In this document: piece by piece, positions 38,082 through 50,417 of the stretch
Layout: the number at the start of each line of letters is the position of its first letter
Numbering within the stretch: position 1 is the stretch's first letter
Origin: Halomicrobium sp. LC1Hm
GTDB taxonomy: Archaea > Halobacteriota > Halobacteria > Halobacteriales > Haloarculaceae
Length of the DNA: 64,000 nt
Direction of reading: 5' to 3'
Assembly: GCF_009617995.1 (NCBI RefSeq)
Contig: NZ_CP044130.1
Span: 124,001 to 188,000 of the forward strand
Notes under the pieces: model-generated
The model's input: only the letters and a program-made list of their open reading frames with translations
The model's database searches: none
What the model was told of the DNA's origin: nothing
Program-made: the position numbers and the translations under genes

Positions 38082-39452
38082 ATGACAGACCAGAATGCGA
38101 GCAGCGATCGGCGACAGCTACTGAAGGCGCTCGGCACGCTCAGTATCGCAGGTATGGCTGGCTGTATCAGCCAAAGCGGCTCCGACGGGGACGGCTCGGG
38201 CGAGAGCGGAGACGGCTCCACCGACGAGTCCGAGGGCAGCTCCACGGAGGGCGGGGAGGCCACGCCGGTACCGATGGCCGATTCGTTCAGTTTCTGGGAG
38301 CTGAGCAAGACGTGGGGGCCACACATCGAGCGCTACGAGTCCGAGACCGACGCGACGGTCGAACACACGAACATGGGCCCGGACGAACTGCTCGACAACC
38401 TCCAGACGCGACTGCTCTCGGGGACCGGTGCGCCCGACGCCGCGATGGTCGAGTACACCTCGCTCAAGCAGGTCGCAAAGACCGGCGGGCTGCGTGACGT
38501 CTCCGACTGGATCGACGAGGCCGACATCCGCGACGACTTCACGTCGGGGATCTGGGAGGTCGTCAGCGACGGCGACGCGGTGTACGAAGTCCCCTACGAC
38601 ATCGGACCGGCGACGCTGTTCTACCGCAAGGACATCTGGGACGAGCACGGGCTCGACGACGACATCGAGACCTACGACGAGTTCATCGCGGAGGGCAAGA
38701 AGCTCCCGGACGACGTGTCGCTGCTGTCGCTTCCGGGCAACAGCCTCTCGGTGTTCTGGCGGATGATGTACCGCCAGCTCGGCGGCGTCGAGTTCGACGA
38801 GGAAGGCCGACTCGCGTTTGACAACGACAAAGCGGTGCAGGCGATGGCCCAGCTCCAGGAGCTGGCCGACGCCGGCATCACGGACGACACCGCGAGCTGG
38901 AGCCAGCAGTGGTTCGCCGGCTTCAACGAGGGGACCCTCACGGCCTACCTCTCGGGGGCGTGGTTCAGCGGGACGCTGATGTCCTCGATGGACGAGGCGG
39001 CGGGCGACTGGCGGGGCATGAAGATCCCGGCCCTGGAGTCGGGCGGGACCCGTGCGAGCAACATCGGCGGCTCCGGCGTCTGCTTCCCGGCCCAGAACGA
39101 CGAGGCAACGGCACGCCGGGCCTTCGACTTCGTCGTCAACACGACGACCAGCGTCGAGGAGATGGCGAACCTGTTCGCCGAAGAGGGCAACATCAGCGCG
39201 TACATGCCCGCGTGGGACGACGAGGCCTTCGAGAACCCCCGCGAGTTCTTCGGCGGGCAGGCGCTCGGTTCGCTGTGGACCGACATCGCCGACGACATTC
39301 CGCCGTACCGCTACACGCTCGACTCGCCGAAGATCATGAACCTGCTCAACCCGCTCCTGCAGGAGGTCGTCTACGGTGACCTCGATCCCGAGTCGGCACT
39401 GGAGGAGTGGGTCACCCAGTCCGCCAACGAGACCGGGCGTGAAGTCGCCTAA
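38082..39452 (+). CDS. Sugar ABC transporter substrate-binding lipoprotein
   Basis: This 456-residue receptor is for the importer encoded downstream. The N-terminus has SSDRRQLLKALGTLSIAG (twin-arginine) and the lipobox GMAGC, so it is probably exported by Tat and lipid-anchored. After a Ser/Asp/Glu-rich linker comes a bilobal family-1 (MalE/UgpB-like) domain. It is the first gene of a four-gene operon, with 1- to 6-nt gaps. It is divergent from GH88, which suggests that the ligand is an oligosaccharide containing unsaturated uronate. Confidence 0.94.
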   Translation: MTDQNASSDRRQLLKALGTLSIAGMAGCISQSGSDGDGSGESGDGSTDESEGSSTEGGEATPVPMADSFSFWELSKTWGPHIERYESETDATVEHTNMGPDELLDNLQTRLLSGTGAPDAAMVEYTSLKQVAKTGGLRDVSDWIDEADIRDDFTSGIWEVVSDGDAVYEVPYDIGPATLFYRKDIWDEHGLDDDIETYDEFIAEGKKLPDDVSLLSLPGNSLSVFWRMMYRQLGGVEFDEEGRLAFDNDKAVQAMAQLQELADAGITDDTASWSQQWFAGFNEGTLTAYLSGAWFSGTLMSSMDEAAGDWRGMKIPALESGGTRASNIGGSGVCFPAQNDEATARRAFDFVVNTTTSVEEMANLFAEEGNISAYMPAWDDEAFENPREFFGGQALGSLWTDIADDIPPYRYTLDSPKIMNLLNPLLQEVVYGDLDPESALEEWVTQSANETGREVA

Positions 39453-39453
39453 C

Positions 39454-40431
39454 ATGAGCCGCCAGCTGCTCGTTCCGCTGCTCGATCAGGTTCGATTCAA
39501 GCGCGAGCAGTTGAAAGACCGACTCCCGACGCTGCCTGGAACGCCGCTGTTGTTCTTGAGTCCGTTCTTCCTGCTGTTCGGCGTGTTCCTCGCGATTCCG
39601 GTGTTCTACACCTTCTACCTGTCTTTCTTCACGTTCCAGGGCGTCTCGACGGAGGCGCTGTTCGCCATCGACATCGGGGCGTACCAGATCATGATTCCCG
39701 AGATGGCGAACCTCCAGTACGTCGGTCTGGACAACTATCGACGCCTGCTCACCGACAGCGTGTTCTACCAGTCGCTGTTGAACACGGCGATCATCTTCGT
39801 CGTGCAGGTGCCCCTGATGGTCGCGCTGGCACTCGGGCTCGCGCTCGTGTTGAACGCCGCCTACACCAGGTACAAGGGCATCTTCAGGAGTCTCCTGTTG
39901 CTCCCGGTGTCGGCGAACACGGTCGCGTACTCCGCCGTGTTCATCGTGATCGCGGCGGAAGGCGGGATCGCCGACATCGCGCTCGGAGCCGTGGGGATCA
40001 GTCCGATCGACTGGCTCAGCGACGGGTTCTGGGCGCGGAACCTCGTGGCGTTCATGTCGGTGTGGCGCTGGACGGGGTACAACATGATCATCATCCTCGC
40101 CGGGCTACAGACGATCTCGCCGTCGCTGTACGAGGCCGCGGAGATCGGCGGCGCGACGAAGATCCAGAAGTTCCGCCACATCACGCTGCCACAGCTGAAA
40201 CCGATCATGCTGTTCGTCTTCGTGACGACGACGATCGGCGTCTTCAAGAAGTTCGCCGAGCCGATGATCGTCATCAGCTCCGGGGGCCCGATCAACGAGA
40301 CGCGAACGATCGTCTACTACATCTGGCAGGTCGCGTTCCAGAACCTCGAACTGGGCTACGGGAGCGCACTGACCGTCGCCCTCGTGGCGATCATCATGAC
40401 CCTGTCGCTCATCCAATTCAAGGTGTCCTAA
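39454..40431 (+). CDS. Sugar ABC transporter permease (MalF-like)
   Basis: This 325-residue inner-membrane protein starts 1 nt after the receptor stop codon. Six helices are visible. The coupling loop EAAEIGGATKIQKFRHITLPQLKP matches the EAA motif of CUT1 permeases. It forms a heterodimer with the next gene product. Confidence 0.94.
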   Translation: MSRQLLVPLLDQVRFKREQLKDRLPTLPGTPLLFLSPFFLLFGVFLAIPVFYTFYLSFFTFQGVSTEALFAIDIGAYQIMIPEMANLQYVGLDNYRRLLTDSVFYQSLLNTAIIFVVQVPLMVALALGLALVLNAAYTRYKGIFRSLLLLPVSANTVAYSAVFIVIAAEGGIADIALGAVGISPIDWLSDGFWARNLVAFMSVWRWTGYNMIIILAGLQTISPSLYEAAEIGGATKIQKFRHITLPQLKPIMLFVFVTTTIGVFKKFAEPMIVISSGGPINETRTIVYYIWQVAFQNLELGYGSALTVALVAIIMTLSLIQFKVS

Positions 40432-40432
40432 G

Positions 40433-41284
40433 ATGCACGAAAAACTCGAAAAGGAGGCGCTGTGGCAGTTCGGTGGCTACGGGTTCCTCATCGCCGTCAC
40501 GATGGTGATGATGTTCCCCATCTACTGGGTCGTCGTCGCCTCGACGCTGCCACAGTCGGCGATCTTCGCCGGTGGTGCCGGTGAACTGCCGCGGCTGATT
40601 CCGGGGTCGAACTTCCTGGCGAACGCCGAGGCACTCGCCGCCCGTCCGGAAGTCGACTTCTACCGGAGCATGCTCAACAGTCTCGTGATCGCGGTCGTCT
40701 ACACGGGCCTGGCGCTGCTGTTCTGTTCGATGGGCGGCTTCGCGCTGGCGAAGTACGACTTCAAGTACAAGCGGGCGCTGTTCATGGGGATTCTGGGAAC
40801 GCTGTTGCTCCCGACGAATCTGCTGGTGATCCCGCTGTTCCTGCTCGTCTCGAACATGGGTCTGTCGAACAGCTACTGGGCCGTGATCCTCCCGTGGGCC
40901 GCGTATCCGCTGGGGATCTTCTTCATGAAACAGGCGATGCAGTCGATCCCGGACTCGCTGCTCGAAGCCGCACGGATGGACGGCGCGTCGGAGTTTCAGC
41001 TGTACTACCGCGTCGTGCTCCCGTCGATGAAGTCGTCGCTCGCCGCGCTGGCGGTGATCCTGTTTCTCTTCCAGTGGAACCTCTTCCTGTGGCCCCTCGT
41101 GGTGTTGCGCGAAGGGAAGTACACCATCCCGGTGGCCATCTCGAAGATCATGAGCAACGACATGATCGCGTACGACCAGTTGATGGTCGCGTCCGCGATG
41201 GCGATCGTCCCGATGTTCGTGGTGTTCATCCTGCTACAGCGCCACTTCGTAAACGGTATACTCGGCGGAGCAGTCAAGGAGTGA
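40433..41284 (+). CDS. Sugar ABC transporter permease (MalG-like)
   Basis: This is a 283-residue inner-membrane protein with six helices. The EAA motif is LLEAARMDGASEFQLYYRVVLPSMK, given in pieces: LLEAARMDGAS, EFQLYYRVVLP. It starts 1 nt after the partner permease and ends 6 nt before the ATPase gene. Confidence 0.94.
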   Translation: MHEKLEKEALWQFGGYGFLIAVTMVMMFPIYWVVVASTLPQSAIFAGGAGELPRLIPGSNFLANAEALAARPEVDFYRSMLNSLVIAVVYTGLALLFCSMGGFALAKYDFKYKRALFMGILGTLLLPTNLLVIPLFLLVSNMGLSNSYWAVILPWAAYPLGIFFMKQAMQSIPDSLLEAARMDGASEFQLYYRVVLPSMKSSLAALAVILFLFQWNLFLWPLVVLREGKYTIPVAISKIMSNDMIAYDQLMVASAMAIVPMFVVFILLQRHFVNGILGGAVKE

Positions 41285-41290
41285 TACACG

Positions 41291-42412
41291 ATGACAGCAA
41301 TAACTCTCGATGGATTGACGAAGAGCTACGACGCGACTGACATGGACGACATCCCCGACAACGAGATCGTCGCTGTCGAGGACGTCGACCTCGACATCGA
41401 GGACGGCGAGTTCCTCGTCTTCGTCGGCCCGTCGGGCTGTGGGAAGTCGACGACGCTGCGATGTATCGCCGGCCTCGAAGACGCGACCGGCGGAGAGATC
41501 CGGTTCGGTGAGACGGTCGTCAACGACCTCCGGCCGCGGGACCGCGACGTGGCGATGGTGTTCCAGAACTACGCGCTGTACCCCCACATGACGGTCCGGA
41601 AGAACATCAGCTTCGGTCTGCGCCTCTCCTCGACGCTGACGACGCCGGAGATCGACAGTCGGGTCACCGACGTGGCCGAGATGATGGGGATCGAGGACCT
41701 CCTCTCGAAGACGCCTGACGAGCTCTCGGGCGGGCAACAGCAACGCGTCGCGCTCGGGCGCTCGATCGTTCGCGAACCCGGTATCTTCCTGATGGACGAA
41801 CCGCTCTCGAACCTCGACGCGAAGCTCCGGGCGGAGATGCGCACCGAGATCCAGGAGCTCCAGAACGACCTCGGCGTGACGACGGTGTACGTCACCCACG
41901 ACCAGACCGAGGCGATGGCGATGGGCGATCGGATCGCCGTGCTGAACGACGGCCTCCTCCAGCAGGTCGCACCGCCCGAAGAGCTCTATCGGAGTCCCGC
42001 AAACGAGTTCGTCGCCGGCTTCATCGGGAGCCCGAGCATCAACTTCTTCGACGTGAGCGTCGACGGACAGACGCTGACCGACCCGAGTGGCTTCAGCTAC
42101 GAACTCGAAGCCCACAGCGTCGAGGACGACACCGCCCGCCTCGGGATCCGTCCGGAAGACCTGACGATCGAAGAGGGCGGCGACGACATGACCGTCACCG
42201 TCGTCGAGAAGATGGGCAACGAGAACTTCATCTACGGCACCGTCGGCGACACGGAGGTCGTCGCCCGGACCGAGGTGACCGTTCGCCCGGAGCCCGGCCA
42301 GCGGGTCGGTCTCTCCTTCGCCGAGTCGGCGATGTACCTCTTCGAGAGCGAAACCGGCGCGGCGATCAAGACCAAGACCGACGAGATCGAACCGCAGGCG
42401 GCGCAGTTCTAA
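41291..42412 (+). CDS. Sugar ABC transporter ATP-binding protein (MalK/UgpC-like)
   Basis: This 373-residue cytoplasmic ATPase has Walker A VGPSGCGKST, Q-loop VFQNYALYPHMTV, signature LSGGQQQRVALGRS, Walker B IFLMDEPLSNLD and the switch YVTHDQTEAMAM, followed by a TOBE domain from about residue 240. It is last in the importer operon. Unlike the broken ABC ATPase at 18.1/50.0 kb, all motifs are intact. Confidence 0.95.
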   Translation: MTAITLDGLTKSYDATDMDDIPDNEIVAVEDVDLDIEDGEFLVFVGPSGCGKSTTLRCIAGLEDATGGEIRFGETVVNDLRPRDRDVAMVFQNYALYPHMTVRKNISFGLRLSSTLTTPEIDSRVTDVAEMMGIEDLLSKTPDELSGGQQQRVALGRSIVREPGIFLMDEPLSNLDAKLRAEMRTEIQELQNDLGVTTVYVTHDQTEAMAMGDRIAVLNDGLLQQVAPPEELYRSPANEFVAGFIGSPSINFFDVSVDGQTLTDPSGFSYELEAHSVEDDTARLGIRPEDLTIEEGGDDMTVTVVEKMGNENFIYGTVGDTEVVARTEVTVRPEPGQRVGLSFAESAMYLFESETGAAIKTKTDEIEPQAAQF

Positions 42413-42545
42413 ACCGTCGCCGCTCGCATTCTCTTTCGGCGTCGGCGTGTCACGCCCAGAGAGATCGACCAGAGACGGAGCGTACTGTGGCGCGTTCGAG
42501 GCGACGGCGAGTGGAAAACGAGAGGAGACGGCGTGCGTATCGCTC

Positions 42546-42625
42546 ATACTGCCGGCTGTCACTTCGTGACGATCTTCGGCCACCCCGGGGTGGCGAAATC
42601 GTTCACAGACGTACAGCCGGTCGTA

Positions 42626-42626
<1 letters not shown>
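42546..42626. repeat. Palindromic repeat element, copy 6
   Basis: Left end ATACTGCCGGCTGTCAC, right end ACGTACAGCCGGTCGTAT, inner hairpin GCCACCCCGGGGTGGC. It is placed between the convergent ABC ATPase and beta-galactosidase genes, touching the TGA of the latter. Confidence 0.75.
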
Positions 42627-45910
<3,284 letters not shown>

Positions 45911-45956
45911 TCAGTCAGTAGCGGTGGGGAAACGGCACTCGACGAACGAGGGGCAG

Positions 45957-47885
45957 ATGTCTGACGGCTGGTCGCGCCGCTCGGTACTCAAGTCCAGTCT
46001 GGGACTCTCGCTGGCCGGTGTCTCGCTGTCTGGCACGACCGAGACGGTGACCGGAGCGAGCGAGTACGAGACGCTCAGACAGCGGTGGGCACAGTTGCTC
46101 ACCGGTGGCGACTTCGACGCGACACAGTTCGAGTATCAGGATCCGCTGGCCGAACTGGACGAGACGGCACAGGACCACTGGGAGACGATGGACACCAGCG
46201 CCGACCGTGATCGGCTCTGGTCCGATCTCCCGATCCCGGCGTCGTCCAGCGCGAGCGCGAGCGAGAGCAACATCACCGACAGCTACGGCCGCCTCCAGGA
46301 GATGGCCATGGCCTACGCCACGAACGGGAGTTCACTGGAGGACGATAGCGCGCTCGTGGCAGACATCGTCGACGGACTCGACTTCCTCTACGATCGGGTC
46401 TACAACGAGGACCAGTCCCAGTTTGGCAACTGGTGGCACTGGGAGATCGGCTCGCCGATGCGTCTCGTCAGTGTCTGTGCGCTGGTCGGCGACGAGCTGT
46501 CCTCGACACAGGAGACGAACTACACGAACGCCGTCGGCGCTCACACCGGAACGCCCTACGAGTACACGGAGTACGACGTGACGAGTGGCGGTGCCAACCG
46601 CGTCGACATGTGTATCATCACCGCGCTCCGTGGCGCGATCTCGGGGACGGACTCGACGATCGCTCTCGCCCGAGACTGCATCGAAGAGAGCGATATCTTC
46701 CAGTACAACACCAGCGGCGGCGGGAACGGCCTCTACCGCGACGGGTCGTACGTCTACCACAAAGAGATACCCTATATCGGGTCGTACGGTGCGATCCTGC
46801 TCGAAGGGCTCGGTGAACTGTTCACCGTCCTCGACGGGACGACCTGGGAGATCACGGACGTCGACCACGACGTGATCTACGACGCCGTCGGTGACGCGGT
46901 CGCCCCGTTCATGTACAGAGGGCTGATGATGGACGCGGTCAGCGGCCGGTCGATCTCGCGGGCCGACCAGACCGACCACGTACGCGGCCACGGCATCACC
47001 GCGACCGTCCTTCGGCTGGCGAACACCGCACCGGAACCCTACGCCAGCGAGTTCCGGTCACTCGCCAAGGGCTGGATCGAGAACGACACGTGGGACAGTT
47101 TCCTGAGCGATGCAGACGTGCCCGACATCGCGAACGCGACGGCAGTCCTCGACGATTCGACGATCAGTGCCGCCGACGAACCGGTCCGACACGACGTGTT
47201 CCACAACATGGACCGGGTCGTACACAACCGCTCTGAGTGGGCCTACACGATCAGCATGTGCTCGGAGCGGATCGCACGCTACGAGGCGATCAACGAGGAG
47301 AACCTCCGTGGCTGGTACACCGGTGCCGGGATGACCCAGCTGTACAACGACGACCTCGGCCACTACACCGACGGCTACTGGCCGACCGTCGACCCCTACC
47401 GGCTCCCCGGAACGACCGTCGACACCCGCGAGCGGTCCACTCTCGACGGCACTCACCACCCACGACCGTCGACACAGTGGGTCGGCGGCGCGTCGGTCGA
47501 CGAGTTCGGGATCGCCGGAATGGAGTTCGACGCCGAGGGTGCATCACTCACCGGCAAGAAGTCATGGCTGCACCTCGACGATACCGTCGTCGCACTCGGT
47601 GCCGACATCACCAGCTCCGACGGCCGCCCGATCGAGACCACCGTCGAGAACCGGAATCTCCACACGGACGGAAGCGAGACGCTCACCGTCGACGACACCG
47701 AGAAGTCCACGACACCGGACTGGTCCGAGACGCTCACCGACGTGTCCTGGGCGCACCTCGACGGCGTCGGTGGCTACCTGTTCCCGAACCAGCCGACCCT
47801 CGAAGCCAAGCGCGAGGAACGCACCGGTTCCTGGCAGGAGATCAACGCGGGCGGACCGAGCGAGTCGCTGACCCGCGAGTACTAG
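45957..47885 (+). CDS. Polysaccharide lyase family 8 (hyaluronan/chondroitin/xanthan lyase-like), ended early by TAG
   Basis: The gene starts at the ATG at 45957 with WSRRSVLKSSLGLSLAG, a Tat signal. The alpha/alpha-toroid domain carries the aromatic patch NWWHWE (158-163), the catalytic Asn214 (GGANRVD), and His268 and Tyr277 (YHKEIPYIGSY), followed by SGRSISR. Elimination leaves a 4,5-unsaturated uronic acid, the GH88 substrate. Codon 643 is TAG, yet the same frame continues with TLWLDHGVDPSAETYAYALLPG, a conserved PL8 strand, for a further 488 codons. It is therefore a truncated lyase, a pseudogene, or a gene read through; exported by Tat if made. Confidence 0.85.
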   Translation: MSDGWSRRSVLKSSLGLSLAGVSLSGTTETVTGASEYETLRQRWAQLLTGGDFDATQFEYQDPLAELDETAQDHWETMDTSADRDRLWSDLPIPASSSASASESNITDSYGRLQEMAMAYATNGSSLEDDSALVADIVDGLDFLYDRVYNEDQSQFGNWWHWEIGSPMRLVSVCALVGDELSSTQETNYTNAVGAHTGTPYEYTEYDVTSGGANRVDMCIITALRGAISGTDSTIALARDCIEESDIFQYNTSGGGNGLYRDGSYVYHKEIPYIGSYGAILLEGLGELFTVLDGTTWEITDVDHDVIYDAVGDAVAPFMYRGLMMDAVSGRSISRADQTDHVRGHGITATVLRLANTAPEPYASEFRSLAKGWIENDTWDSFLSDADVPDIANATAVLDDSTISAADEPVRHDVFHNMDRVVHNRSEWAYTISMCSERIARYEAINEENLRGWYTGAGMTQLYNDDLGHYTDGYWPTVDPYRLPGTTVDTRERSTLDGTHHPRPSTQWVGGASVDEFGIAGMEFDAEGASLTGKKSWLHLDDTVVALGADITSSDGRPIETTVENRNLHTDGSETLTVDDTEKSTTPDWSETLTDVSWAHLDGVGGYLFPNQPTLEAKREERTGSWQEINAGGPSESLTREY

Positions 47886-49352
47886 ACCCTCTGGCTCGAC
47901 CACGGTGTCGATCCCAGCGCCGAGACGTACGCGTACGCACTGCTCCCGGGCCACACTGCGTCCGAGACGCGACAGCGGAGTCAGGAGCCCGGCTTCGAGA
48001 TCGTCGCCAACGACGCCACGGTCCAGGCCGTCACGGTGCCACGCCTGGGGTTGACAGCCGCCAACTTCTGGAGTAGCGGTTCGATCACGGTCCCCGGCTC
48101 CGAGCGGACGCTCTCGGTGAGCGGCCCGGCAGCCGTCGTCGTCAGACACCGCAACGACGAACTCGTGATCGGCGTCGCCGACCCCTCCCGAACACAGGAG
48201 ACGGTCACCGTCGAGTACGAGCACTACACGGACGGAATCGTCAGTACAGACTCGGCGGTCGGCGTCACGCAGTTCCGGCCAGGTGTCACGATGGAGGTCG
48301 CCGTCGGCGGCACTCGCGGTGCGACTCACTCGGCGACCTTCGACGCTCCCGTCACGGAGCTCTCACCGCGTGCAGACACGTTCGTCCGGGACGGGTCGTA
48401 CTCCGGTGACAACTACGGTTCGTGGTCCTCGTTGGTCGTCAAAGGCGGTCCGACGGGTTACAGCAGAGAGTCGTATCTCGCGTTCGACCTGGCGTCAGTC
48501 GCGGGCGAGGTACAGGAGGCCGTGCTCGACGTGTACGGCGCGGTCACCGACGACAACGGCGGAGCGTCCGTCGACTGTACGGTCGCCGCCGTCGACGACG
48601 ACAGCTGGACGGAGGACGGACTCACCTGGGACACGAAACCCGATCTGGGCTCGTCGCTGGGCTCTCTGACCGTCACGCGGGAACGGCGCTGGTGGCGCGA
48701 AGACGTGACCGAGTTCGTACAGACAGCGGCCAGCGGTGACGGTATCGCCAGCGTCGCACTCCGGCAACCGAACGACGAGCGCTACGCCAGCTTCGACAGC
48801 CGGGAGGCAGACGAGAACCCGCCGTCGCTGCGCGTCACGACCAGTCGCCCCGACACGACGGCGCTCACCCCGACGGCCGACACGTTCGTCCGGGACGGGT
48901 CGTACTCCGGTGACAACTACGGATCGTGGTCGTCGCTGGTCGTCAAGAACGCGGCGACCGACTACAGTCGACAGGGGTATCTCACCTTCGACCTGAGCGC
49001 GCTGTCGGGTTCGATCGACGAGGCCGTGCTCTACCTCTACGGCGCGGTCACCGACGACAGCGGCGGAGATGCCGTCGACTGTGCAATCAACGCCGTCGGC
49101 GACGACAGCTGGACGGAGAGCGGACTCACCTGGGACACGAAACCCGATCTGGGCTCGGCACTCGGTTCGGTGACCGTCACCCGGACGCCGCAGTGGTGGA
49201 CCGTCGACGTGACCGAGTTCGTCCAATCGGAGGCCGGCGGCGATGGCGTCGTCAGTCTGGCCGTCCAGCAGCCACAGAGCGGCCTGTACACCGACTTCAA
49301 CAGCCGAGACGCCGACGAGAAGGTGCCGACGCTTCGGGTACAGACCTCGTAG
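47886..49352 (+). pseudogene. C-terminal part of the PL8 lyase with two DNRLRE/CBM96-like modules
   Basis: This is the same frame as the lyase, after the TAG at 47883. First come the remaining PL8 beta domains (TLWLDHG... VQAVTVPRLGLTAANFW). Then two modules of 168 residues, each beginning with TFVRDGSYSGDNYGSWSSLV and ending with SLRVTTS or TLRVQTS, are of the DNRLRE type found as carbohydrate-binding domains in secreted enzymes. It has no start codon of its own near the TAG (first ATG at 48036), so independent translation is doubtful. Confidence 0.75.
48377..49349 (+). repeat. Two tandem 504-bp coding repeats (DNRLRE modules)
   Basis: The DNA at 48377-48440 and 48881-48944 is nearly identical (the run CACGTTCGTCCGGGACGGGT and more), as are segments near 48597 and 49101. 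The offset is 504 bp, 168 codons. The central parts are more diverged, indicating duplication followed by local gene conversion or selection. Confidence 0.75.
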
Positions 49353-49995
49353 CCGGACACCGAACTCTTTCATCACAGTTGGAGACTGTTCGAGCCGCCG
49401 ACAGCGTGACCAGACCGACGACAGCCGTCGAGAGTCAGTACGTGTGCAGATATGACGACTACAGTCCAGTATCGCTAAAGCGTTCGCTGCGAGAACCGGA
49501 TCTATGCCAGAAAAACGCGAGAGAACAACTCATGATGAGGAGAAGTCTGTCTATAGTGTATAGGATTCTGTATTAGCGGATTTAGTGGCGTATTAGACCA
49601 GCGGTTTGCGTTACAGCACTAAAGCTGTAATGTCGTCGGGTCATCCCGTACCTCGTCCAGTCGATCGGAGAACGACCGTCGATCGACGACCCGAGCTGAC
49701 TCCCCGAATCGGCCGTATCTGTGATGATTCTAGAGGGATTTTCTCCCATATATAACATATATCTGCCATACTATTCTCGTATATCAAATATAACCACGCT
49801 ACTGCGAGTCTTCAGCTACAATCACGTATTTTCGCCCTCTTTATCCGAAATATAGATGTATCTTTGGCTTGCTTGGCGTCAGGTCTGCCTTTCAAACCAT
49901 CAGGTGGCCACACATAGCTCTGAGCGACGGTCGGTGTCGCCACCGGCGAATCGGTTCGGGAGAACGCTCCCGGTCGTCGGACAACAGCGATCCGC
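49353..49995. other. 643-bp AT-richer stretch without a supported gene
   Basis: There is no reading frame of haloarchaeal composition. It contains the hairpin TTACAGC-N6-GCTGTAA (49611-49630), preceded by GGTTTGC as at 27500. The last 130 bp are strongly AT-rich. It borders the right inversion breakpoint. Confidence 0.5.
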
Positions 49996-50036
49996 ATGAA
50001 GCAATCGATGATCGACCGGCCGGTGATCGCGTGCGC
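49996..50036 (+). pseudogene. Small membrane protein, N-terminal fragment (other half at 17990-18136)
   Basis: ATG at 49996 opens MKQSMIDRPVIACA and then runs, at the 14-bp repeat, into the antisense of an ABC ATPase fragment. Joined to LLYSAVGFGLYG and onward at 18122-17990 it gives an intact 57-residue membrane protein. Confidence 0.65.
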
Positions 50037-50417
50037 ACGCGCCAGGCCGACCCGCTGTTGTTGCCCGCCCGAGAGGGTCTCGGGCGCTCTGTCGGCGAGT
50101 TCGGCGATGTCGAGTAGCTCCACAGCTCTGTGGCGCGGTCCCGTCGCTCGGCCTTCTCGACGCCCTGCATCTTCGGACCGAACGCGACGTTCGCGAGGAC
50201 GCTCATGTTGTCGAACAGCGCGTACGACTGGAACACGAGCCCGACGTTTCGCCGCTCTGGGGGGACGTGGGTCACGTCCTCGTCGGCGAATCGGACCCGG
50301 CCGGCCGTCGGCGTCTCGAAGCCGGCGATCGTCCGCAGCGTCGTCGTCTTGCCACAGCCCGACGGCCCGACGACGCCGAGGATCTCGCCCTCGGCGACGG
50401 TCAGATCGACTGTCTCG
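50023..50417 (-). pseudogene. ABC transporter ATPase, N-terminal half (other half at 18123-18701)
   Basis: On the minus strand: TVAEGEILGVVGPSGCGKTT (Walker A), FETPTAGRVRF, RRNVGLVFQSYALF (Q-loop), RRDRATEL, then after a frameshift VELLDIAELADRAPETLSGG and QQQRVGLARAHAIT (signature), where the similarity stops at the 14-bp repeat. Two further lesions: one base is missing near 50124 between RATEL and VELL, and the first about 20 residues are missing because the frame emerges directly from the 3' end of proA without a start codon. The gene was therefore decaying in several ways. Confidence 0.8.

Noticed and set aside
47883-47885. Pyrrolysine or other programmed decoding at the TAG
   Set aside because: No downstream element, pylS/pylT or precedent in haloarchaea is visible; mutation or error is more likely.
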